Assembly: GCA_002868955.1 (NCBI GenBank)
Contig: PKTW01000129.1
Coordinates: 1 to 38,477 of the forward strand
Length of the DNA: 38,477 nucleotides
Reading direction: 5' to 3'
Origin: Desulfobulbaceae bacterium
Lineage (GTDB): Bacteria; Desulfobacterota; Desulfobulbia; Desulfobulbales; BM004
Below the pieces are notes generated by a model, which saw only the letters and a program-made list of their open reading frames with translations, did not search any database and had not been told where the DNA came from. A program made the translations under genes and the position numbers. Every line of letters begins with the position of its first letter. The stretch's first letter is position 1. Of the stretch, positions 33,091 through 38,477 are shown piece by piece.

Positions 33091-34002
33091 TTACTTTCCA
33101 GCCACTGCTTCCAGGGCTTTTTTAATACCGCCGGGTGAACTCATGATCTTGGTAAAGCCGTGGGCGCCGGCCATGGAGGTGTCTGGAAAATGGACGGCAA
33201 TGCGGTAGCGGCCGCGCAGGGCTAAGGCCTGGTTGCCCTGCACCATTATTTCATAGGGCAGGTAGGGGGTTGAGCGGATCTCCTGAAAATCAATGATATC
33301 AAGGATTTCCTTGTCTGTATCCTTGTCACCGGAATCAGGACCGTCACCCTGGGTGATTCCCACGCCGAATACATAAATATCCTTGCCGGGCAGGTCGATA
33401 CGGTAAACTTTTACAGTGCCGCCTTTGCCCGCTGCCAGGTTTGCTTCAACGGTGTTCACACCGGTCTCGTAATCCGGATAGGTGTTCAGCACGTCTATAT
33501 CGTCGAAATAGGGCATGAGCATTTTGTAATGGTATTTGCCGGGCCCCAGTTTTTCCTCCTTGACGCCTTCAGCCCCGAATTCCTGTTCATGCCCAAGAGC
33601 TGCTGCAAGTTTTGCGGAAACGGATTCCAGCTTGCCCAGTCCATATGCTGTACCCAGGTAAGCTGGATTCATGTAGGAAAGTTGCAGCGCGCCATTTACC
33701 TCTGTTACTGCCACGCGCTGGGCCGCTCCAAAACCGCCGTTTTCCGCCGCGGCAGCCGCAGCGCTCAACTCAGGAAGGCTGGCGCAGATGACAGTGGCAG
33801 CGGGAAAAGGCACATAACTGCCGACAATGGTGAATCCCTGATCCGTCAGCTGTGCCTTGGCATATTCCACAACATCCGCCATGCTTCCCGGCGGGGTTTT
33901 GCCAAGCACAAAAGGTTTGAGCACTTCAGCCTGGGCCATGGAAAAAAGGGCCAGGACCAGAAGTACGATGAAAAGAGAAATTTTTGTTTTTTGTCGAATC
34001 AT
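33091..34002 (-). CDS. Exported DUF302-like protein
   Basis: A 303-residue protein with a clear signal peptide (residues 1-25, ending MAQA). The mature part contains a segment of DUF302 type: DQGFTIVGSYVPFPAATVIC, then LQLSYMNPAYLGTAYGLGKL. It continues with a less familiar half containing YHYKMLMPYFDDIDVLN. The function is unknown; DUF302 proteins are small periplasmic or cytosolic folds often found with sulfur or stress genes. The ATG at 34002 has GAGGAG upstream. It lies downstream of the FadL-type gene, but an intrinsic terminator at 34066 separates them. Confidence 0.65.
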   Translation of the reverse strand: MIRQKTKISLFIVLLVLALFSMAQAEVLKPFVLGKTPPGSMADVVEYAKAQLTDQGFTIVGSYVPFPAATVICASLPELSAAAAAAENGGFGAAQRVAVTEVNGALQLSYMNPAYLGTAYGLGKLESVSAKLAAALGHEQEFGAEGVKEEKLGPGKYHYKMLMPYFDDIDVLNTYPDYETGVNTVEANLAAGKGGTVKVYRIDLPGKDIYVFGVGITQGDGPDSGDKDTDKEILDIIDFQEIRSTPYLPYEIMVQGNQALALRGRYRIAVHFPDTSMAGAHGFTKIMSSPGGIKKALEAVAGK

Positions 34003-34065
34003 TGTTTGATCCTCCTCAATAATCCTGAAGGGTAGGAAAGGTCTGGTAAAGAAATGGCTTTAAAT

Positions 34066-34094
34066 AAAAAGGGGGGCGTTATAAAACGCCCCCC
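34066..34094 (-). terminator. Intrinsic terminator after the FadL-type gene
   Basis: GGGGGGCGTT (34071-34080) and AACGCCCCCC (34085-34094) form a perfect 10-bp stem with a four-base loop. On the minus strand it is followed by TTTTT (34066-34070). Confidence 0.88.
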
Positions 34095-34135
34095 AAGGGT
34101 ATAAGTAGGGGGTAATTATCCCCCAGGGAGGGTTC

Positions 34136-35437
34136 TTAAAATTTCCACGAATAGCCGAGACCAACTTCCCACTGATCCATGGTAAGAGTGATGTATTGCG
34201 GTTCACTCGCCGGGTTTGCCAAGAAGTTCATACCTGTAACATCATCATTGCTGAAAGCATACATGAGCGAGAAATCAAGTTCGCTCTGGTTGGCAAAGGT
34301 ATAGGTGAGTCCAAAAGTGGCATGCTGCTCTATAACACCGGGTGCCAGGATGTTGAACAGAACTTCATTGGCAGGTATGGGCTGATCACCGTATGAGTAA
34401 CCAAAGCGGTACGTCCACTGGTCGGAACGGGCCCACTGCAGACCGATTTTAAACACAGTCATGTCTTCCCAGCCAAAACCGGCGCCATTATCAGTACCCA
34501 GTCCGTCTGTCACAAGATTCATCAGCAGGGGATTGGCAATTGAATTAATATTGCTGTAATCGATGCGCTGAACATCAAGGGCGACAGTTACTTCCGGGAT
34601 AGGCTTGACAGCGATCCCGGCAGTCCAGTTGGCCGGAATGTCAAAATCACCCTGCTCGGCAAAAAGGCCGGCATAGTCGTCAAGTTCATCCATGTAGATC
34701 TTTGACTGGTAGGAAAGCCCGATGCTGATCTGCTCTGTGAGCTGGCCCAGGTAGCCGACCCTCATGCCAAAGCCATAGGATGAATCATGGCCATTGCCGG
34801 AAAGTTTACTGGGAGCGCTTGAATAAGGCGCAAAGGAAGTCACACCCTTGGCTTCAAAAAACTGGGCTGCTATGATCGGTGTAACACCAAAGGAGTGGCC
34901 ATAACTTAGCTTGGTCGCTAATGTAGGTGCGATGAAGAGCTGCATGAGGTCAACACCGGTTGAAGAACTTGAATCATCATAATAGGTCATTGTTGGATAA
35001 TCGGTGTTCATACCACCGTTGCCATACACGGCAATACCGAAAGCGGTCTGGTTATTGAGCTGGTAACTATAACCCAAATTGGGAATAAAGAAATACTCTG
35101 AATCGCTTTCAACCGTACCTCCCATCAATTCAAAAAATGGAGGTCCACTGGTTGGATCACGGGAGACATTGTATTCCCTTCTAGGGCTGAAGACCGTCAA
35201 GCCAAGATCAAACCGGTTGCCCACCTCGGTGAGACCGGCAGGGTTTGTCGAAGGCACCATGGCATCCAGGGGTGCCGCCACTCCGGCACCGGCCATGCCT
35301 TTGTTCTTGATGCTGTAACCATGGCCAAAATAGCCATTGGTGGCATTGGCATCATTGGTAACCAGTAAGCCGGCAGCCATGATTGCTGCAGAGCCGAGCA
35401 GCAGGTTCCTCAATCCGATACGTTTTTTCTGCTTCAT
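34136..35437 (-). CDS. OmpP1/FadL-family outer-membrane channel
   Basis: A 433-residue beta-barrel of the FadL/TodX/OmpP1 type, which moves hydrophobic molecules across the outer membrane. It has a signal peptide (about 1-32, ending ANA). The N-terminal plug begins NGYFGHGYSIKNKGMAGAG, and APLDAMVPSTNPAGL, typical of FadL, follows. It ends in GYSWKF with a C-terminal aromatic, as barrel proteins require for BAM assembly. Its position 114 bp downstream of tusA, in the same orientation as marR-dsrE2-tusA, suggests a hydrophobic sulfur substrate, but the usual ligands of the family are fatty acids or aromatics. Confidence 0.9.
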   Translation of the reverse strand: MKQKKRIGLRNLLLGSAAIMAAGLLVTNDANATNGYFGHGYSIKNKGMAGAGVAAPLDAMVPSTNPAGLTEVGNRFDLGLTVFSPRREYNVSRDPTSGPPFFELMGGTVESDSEYFFIPNLGYSYQLNNQTAFGIAVYGNGGMNTDYPTMTYYDDSSSSTGVDLMQLFIAPTLATKLSYGHSFGVTPIIAAQFFEAKGVTSFAPYSSAPSKLSGNGHDSSYGFGMRVGYLGQLTEQISIGLSYQSKIYMDELDDYAGLFAEQGDFDIPANWTAGIAVKPIPEVTVALDVQRIDYSNINSIANPLLMNLVTDGLGTDNGAGFGWEDMTVFKIGLQWARSDQWTYRFGYSYGDQPIPANEVLFNILAPGVIEQHATFGLTYTFANQSELDFSLMYAFSNDDVTGMNFLANPASEPQYITLTMDQWEVGLGYSWKF

Positions 35438-35551
35438 CTCCTTTTAAACTCCTCTTTGTATGAGTTGTAAAAACAATTCTGATGACGGAATTTCCTGCTG
35501 CCGGCATCCTCCTCCCCTCGTTTTGATGAAATAAAAAATTACTATAACAAA

Positions 35552-35794
35552 TTAACTTGCTTTTTTCTTGATAAAAAAGGTGTACACACCATCTGCTTCT
35601 GACATTTCCAGCAGTTCATTGCCGGTTCTTTTGATCATGGCCGGCAGGTCAGACTTGGAGCCGGCATCGGTAAGATCGACACGCAGGATCTTGCCGCCTT
35701 CAATTTTGTCCAGGGCCTTTTTTGTTTTCAAAACAGGCATGGGGCAGTTCAGACCTTTCAGATCTGCAATCTCATCCGGGGTTATATCAGACAT
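35552..35794 (-). CDS. TusA/SirA-family sulfur carrier protein
   Basis: An 80-residue two-layer alpha/beta protein. The CPxP motif (Cys17-Pro-Met-Pro20 in DLKGLNCPMPVLKTKKAL) carries persulfide sulfur in TusA proteins. In sulfur-metabolising bacteria TusA passes sulfur between rhodanese, DsrE-type proteins and oxidation or reduction complexes. It follows the DsrE2-family gene by 56 bp, and such tusA-dsrE2 pairs are known from sulfur oxidisers. E. coli TusA is 81 residues, so the length is normal. Confidence 0.92.
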   Translation of the reverse strand: MSDITPDEIADLKGLNCPMPVLKTKKALDKIEGGKILRVDLTDAGSKSDLPAMIKRTGNELLEMSEADGVYTFFIKKKAS

Positions 35795-35850
35795 TGTAAT
35801 TCTCCTTCTAGTGTTATTGTTTTTCTGTTTTTAAGTTTATTTTTATCTGG

Positions 35851-36333
35851 TTAAACAAACAAGTTTATATTTGCATCCAGGCCAAAATCGAGGTAGTCGG
35901 CTGCCCCGCCCACTTTTACTCCTTCGATCAGGTCAGACTGGGTCAAACCTGTCATTTCCAGGGTCGGAGTGCAGGCCACCATTTTTACATCCATTTCAAG
36001 GCAGACTTCCATCATTTCAGGAATGGACGGCCAGTTGATCTTGCCCATCATTGATTTCATCATCATTGTGCCCAGGGCGGTCATGCCCGGCAGCATGCCG
36101 ATAATGTTCGGCATGGGGACAGGGGACGGCATGGCAGGATTGGCGATGGGTGCCACTTTCAGGTTCGCATATTTGTGCTTGTTGACGATATCAACACCAT
36201 AGAAGGTATAGAATATCATGGTCTCTACATCCATGGCAGCAGCAGTAGACGCCAGGATCAACGGCGGATATGCCATGTCAAGCGTACCCTTTGATGCAAT
36301 GATTGCCATTCTTTTTGGTTGTTCGTCACTCAT
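35851..36333 (-). CDS. DsrE2-family (DsrE/DsrF-like) protein
   Basis: A 160-residue protein of the DsrE/DsrF-like superfamily, DsrE2 branch. It starts with RMAIIASKGTLDMAYPPLIL and has a hydrophobic, Met- and Pro-rich middle (about 60-95, with two short membrane-like stretches, as in membrane-linked DsrE2). The conserved cysteine lies in KMVACTPTLEMTGL. DsrE2 mobilises sulfane sulfur and hands it to TusA in sulfur oxidisers. It lies 43 bp after marR and before tusA. Direct function in this organism is inferred from family and neighbours. Confidence 0.85.
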   Translation of the reverse strand: MSDEQPKRMAIIASKGTLDMAYPPLILASTAAAMDVETMIFYTFYGVDIVNKHKYANLKVAPIANPAMPSPVPMPNIIGMLPGMTALGTMMMKSMMGKINWPSIPEMMEVCLEMDVKMVACTPTLEMTGLTQSDLIEGVKVGGAADYLDFGLDANINLFV

Positions 36334-36376
36334 AGGTTTTCCTCCTCAAGAATTATTTACCTAATTTTATTGATTA

Positions 36377-36859
36377 TTATGAATTGAGTTGTGCCTTCAG
36401 GGCTTCCATTGAAGAGCGTAAGGTTTCCAAAGCGTTTATAACACCATTGCGCTGGGCCGGGTCTATCTGGCCCAGAAGCTGCTGGTGGAGCTCAAACATG
36501 AATTCCTCAATTTCCCGCACCTTGCGTTGGCCGGCGGGAGTGAGGTTAATGAGCTTGACCCTGGCATCGTTTGGATCGGGTGATCTCTGCACCAGTCCTT
36601 TTTTTTCCAGATTCTCGATAATGACAGTTGCCCTGCTTTTGGCAACCTCGAGCAGACCTGCTATCTGGATGCCTGTCAGGTACTTATGTCCTTCGAAGAG
36701 CATAAGGCATCTGAGCTCAGCCTGGGGCATTTTAAAGGCCTTTGCTTCATCAGAGTAGCGTTCCTTGCAGCAGTTGTGCAGTTCGCTGATCAATTCCTGC
36801 AGCTTGTTCGCCTGGTACTCCAAAACACGAATATCGATTGTTGTGTTGACATAGTTCAT
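36377..36859 (-). CDS. MarR-family transcriptional regulator
   Basis: A 160-residue winged-helix repressor. The DNA-binding region (about 50-115) includes LTGIQIAGLLEVAKSRATVI and EKKGLVQRSPDPNDARVKLI, and helices at both ends form the dimer interface. One Cys pair (28, 29: NCCKERY) lies in the N-terminal helix and could sense oxidants or persulfides. It is the first gene of the sulfur group on the minus strand and is divergent from the YeeE genes, so it probably controls both. No ribosome binding site precedes the ATG at 36859. The promoter is only about 12 bp upstream, so the mRNA may be almost leaderless. Confidence 0.9.
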   Translation of the reverse strand: MNYVNTTIDIRVLEYQANKLQELISELHNCCKERYSDEAKAFKMPQAELRCLMLFEGHKYLTGIQIAGLLEVAKSRATVIIENLEKKGLVQRSPDPNDARVKLINLTPAGQRKVREIEEFMFELHQQLLGQIDPAQRNGVINALETLRSSMEALKAQLNS

Positions 36860-36861
36860 AT

Positions 36862-36913
36862 TGTTAACTATAATTAAAAGAGAAATAATTCTTTGTCAAG
36901 AAGAAAGTTAACA
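36862..36913. promoter_or_regulatory. Candidate MarR operator: inverted pair TGTTAACT / AGTTAACA
   Basis: TGTTAACT at 36862-36869 and its exact reverse complement AGTTAACA at 36906-36913 bracket the marR promoter. Each half is itself nearly palindromic (GTTAAC). MarR regulators usually bind such inverted repeats in their own divergent promoter. Confidence 0.45.
36871..36899 (-). promoter_or_regulatory. Promoter of the marR-dsrE2-tusA genes
   Basis: On the minus strand TTGACA (36899-36894) is followed after 17 bp by TAATTA (36876-36871). Transcription would begin only a few bases before the marR ATG, in line with the lack of a ribosome binding site. Confidence 0.5.
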
Positions 36914-37008
36914 GTTTTTACTTATATGATATACTTCCTTGTTTTTCTGTAATTTTCTAACAGATTGCATTTGCATGAAAAAAAATGTCCAGCCGTAAAA
37001 TTATTTTT

Positions 37009-37027
37009 AATAATGATAATTAATTCT
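37009..37027 (+). promoter_or_regulatory. Fur-box-like hexamer array upstream of yeeE genes
   Basis: The 19 bases include AATAATGATAATTAATT and match the classic Fur box (GATAATGATAATCATTATC) at about 13 of 19 positions; another TATTAT follows at 37027. It lies about 55 bp before the first YeeE start. A+T richness alone could produce it. Confidence 0.35.
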
Positions 37028-37079
37028 ATTATAAAGTAAATGCTATGAACTATATATTTTTGAATTCTGGAGGAGTATT

Positions 37080-37607
37080 ATGGAACTGAAGAATACGGAT
37101 AGCGGGAGTTGGAGTCCCTACATTGCCGGAGGCCTTAGCGGGCTGGTTATTATTGTTTCCGTGTTGTGGACAGGACAGTTTTTCGGGGCCTCCACTTCAT
37201 TTGTCCGTTCCGCGGGGATGCTGGGAAAAACATTTGAACCTGAAAGAGTCAAACAACTTGAATATTTCATACGCTACCTGCCCCAATTTGACTGGCAACT
37301 GATGTTTGTTATCGGGATTTTTGTGGGATCCCTCATTGCTGCAGTATGGTCCGGATCATTCAAATGGCAGGGGGTTCCTGATATGTGGGCCGAACGTTTC
37401 GGTACGAGTCCCGTGAAAAGGGGGATAGTTGCGTTTATCGGCGGTATAATTGCCATGTTCGGCGCCAGGCTGGCCGACGGCTGCCCAAGCGGTCACGGTC
37501 TTTCCGGGATGATCCAGCTCGCTGTCAGCGGACTCATTGCCATGGTATTTTTCTTCGTTGGCGGCATCATTATGACACGAATTATCTATTCCGGAGGTAA
37601 GAAATAA
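37080..37607 (+). CDS. YeeE/YedE-family sulfur transport protein, first half-size unit
   Basis: A 175-residue inner-membrane protein with about four to five transmembrane segments. It carries the family hallmark Cys135 in ARLADGCPSGHGLSGM. In the thiosulfate transporter TsuA (YeeE), conserved cysteines in a long fused protein guide thiosulfate through the membrane; here the module is split into two half-size proteins. The ATG at 37080 has GGAGGAG upstream. Its stop overlaps the ATG of the second unit (TAATG), so both are made together, probably as a 1:1 complex. Confidence 0.9.
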   Translation: MELKNTDSGSWSPYIAGGLSGLVIIVSVLWTGQFFGASTSFVRSAGMLGKTFEPERVKQLEYFIRYLPQFDWQLMFVIGIFVGSLIAAVWSGSFKWQGVPDMWAERFGTSPVKRGIVAFIGGIIAMFGARLADGCPSGHGLSGMIQLAVSGLIAMVFFFVGGIIMTRIIYSGGKK

Positions 37608-38134
37608 TGAATATGCTCATTATGGGACTTTTGACCGGCATGCTCTTCGGCTTTCTGCTGCAGAAGGCCAGGGTAGTACGCTATGATAAACAAATAGGTG
37701 CGCTGCGCTTCCAGGATATGACCATTGTCAAGTTCATGTTTTCTGCCATCATTGTCGGTATGGTAGGCATCCACTTCTTAGACTTATTTGGTCTTGTGCA
37801 GCTTCTGTATAAACCGGTTGTGCTGGGTGAAAATATTACCGGAGGCCTGCTCTTCGGTCTTGGCTGGGGCTTGTTGGGGTACTGTCCGGGCACCCAGGGA
37901 GGTGCACTTGGAGAAGGGCGCTGGGATGCACTCTGGGGTATTCTCGGCATGATAGTCGGTGCCGGCCTGTATGCAGAAAGCTATCCATTCCTCATGAATA
38001 ATATTCTTAACTGGGGAAACTTCGGCTATCTCACCATTCCGCAGCTGATCGGGGTCAACCGTTGGATTGTAATTATAGTTTTCGTTGCAGGTGTCTTGGC
38101 ACTTTTTCGCTGGTTTGAGAAAAAAGGCTTATAA
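37607..38134 (+). CDS. YeeE/YedE-family sulfur transport protein, second half-size unit
   Basis: A 175-residue membrane protein with about five transmembrane segments, the partner of the preceding gene. The family cysteine is Cys93 in LGWGLLGYCPGTQGGALGEG; MGLLTGMLFGFLLQKAR at the start is also typical. It is the complementary half to the first unit, each with one cysteine motif. It overlaps the upstream stop by one base. It ends before an intrinsic terminator at 38191. Possible substrates are thiosulfate, sulfide or polysulfide; the sequence does not tell which. Confidence 0.9.
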   Translation: MNMLIMGLLTGMLFGFLLQKARVVRYDKQIGALRFQDMTIVKFMFSAIIVGMVGIHFLDLFGLVQLLYKPVVLGENITGGLLFGLGWGLLGYCPGTQGGALGEGRWDALWGILGMIVGAGLYAESYPFLMNNILNWGNFGYLTIPQLIGVNRWIVIIVFVAGVLALFRWFEKKGL

Positions 38135-38190
38135 CCCGCAAATATTTTATGATTACATTACGAATACTCTTAAAGTATTTTTTTACTTTG

Positions 38191-38224
38191 AAAAAGCCTT
38201 TCCTGTGCGGGAAAGGCTTTTTTT
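38191..38224 (+). terminator. Intrinsic terminator after the YeeE pair
   Basis: AAGCCTTTCC (38194-38203) pairs perfectly with GGAAAGGCTT (38210-38219), followed by a continuous T-run. The A-run before the stem could make it work on both strands. Confidence 0.9.
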
Positions 38225-38460
38225 ATACGGAATTCGCTAATGCTTTCCTTAACGGTATGATTTGAAAGCCATTACAAATAGGGTGCTGAAAGAAAACGTT
38301 TTGCAGCAAACCTGCAATACCATGGAAAATGGGTATAAATACCTAATAAAAGTTGATTTTAATAAGACTCTTTTGTTAGAATGCTGCTGTCCCAAAATCA
38401 CAGAGAAAACTGCAGTGGCGTTCCCAACCCTGTTGCCTTAAATGATTGGAGAAAGAAGAA
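38225..38460. other. Intergenic region with a palindrome, upstream of a partial gene
   Basis: No gene is visible. GGGTATAAATACCT at 38331-38344 is a near palindrome resembling sites at 17446 and 7519. The last bases, GGAGAAAGAAG, look like a ribosome binding site for a gene starting at 38461. Confidence 0.35.
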
Positions 38461-38477
38461 TGAAGATTTCAATAAAC
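38461..38477 (+). CDS. Start of an unidentified gene, cut by the window end
   Basis: ATG at 38461 opens MKISIN and runs off the window. GGAGAAAG lies about six bases upstream, which makes a real start likely. Five to six codons do not allow a product name. Confidence 0.35.

Overview
The window looks like a chromosomal segment of a sulfate-reducing or sulfur-metabolising Desulfobacterota bacterium, probably close to the Desulfobulbales. This is an inference. It rests on a Desulfovibrio-type ATP sulfurylase with a C-terminal zinc site, a DsrE/TusA/YeeE sulfur-handling cluster, an S20 / tRNA-Thr / ZapA / RNase Y / TyrS housekeeping set, and short tandem-octamer intergenic repeats. No rRNA, CRISPR array, prophage or intact insertion sequence was seen. 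The only mobile-element trace is the 3' end of an IS3-type transposase at the left edge.

Left part (1-8600): rpsT has a strong promoter, a UUG start and a clean terminator. It is followed by a tryptophan cluster, trpE-trpG, then a 100-bp palindromic repeat whose right end carries the -35 of a near-consensus promoter, then trpD-trpC-trpF. trpB and trpA are not in the window. On the minus strand lies a DegP/HtrA periplasmic protease. A PHP-type tyrosine phosphatase (CpsB/YwqE-like) and tRNA-Thr(CGU) follow on the plus strand. Three intergenic spaces (near 211, 5747 and 33011) carry 7-8-bp tandem repeats, and two of them have inverted partners.

Middle part (8600-17600): a gene-poor kilobase with one likely 57-residue membrane protein, a MutT-like NUDIX hydrolase, and a cell-division pair (ZapB-like coiled coil and ZapA). 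A probable 6S RNA sits between zapA and rny. RNase Y, tyrosyl-tRNA synthetase, a convergent PerR-like Fur-family repressor, an uncharacterised radical SAM protein and a helical hypothetical protein follow.

Sulfate-activation neighbourhood (17600-23340): sat with its own terminator, then a divergent protein-kinase-like protein, a universal stress protein, aroB, a stand-alone RibD C-terminal reductase and a PP-loop ATPase with two CxxC pairs.

Accessory stretch (23340-28330): visibly more A+T-rich to about 25960. It has a PA2779-family gene beside a PA2778-type C39-like peptidase gene ruined by an internal deletion, then an exported protein with two tandem NosL (copper-binding) domains. After it comes a tightly coupled minus-strand operon: glycosyltransferase 2, folE2 (GTP cyclohydrolase IB), cupin.

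Right part (28500-end): three membrane transporters (CPA2 antiporter, TerC, bacterial cation-chloride cotransporter). Then comes a divergent sulfur cluster. On the minus strand are marR, dsrE2, tusA, a FadL/OmpP1 outer-membrane channel and an exported DUF302-like protein. On the plus strand are two half-size YeeE/YedE proteins. Together these could form an envelope-spanning route for uptake and cytoplasmic handling of reduced sulfur. This module is the most attractive candidate for an undescribed system here.
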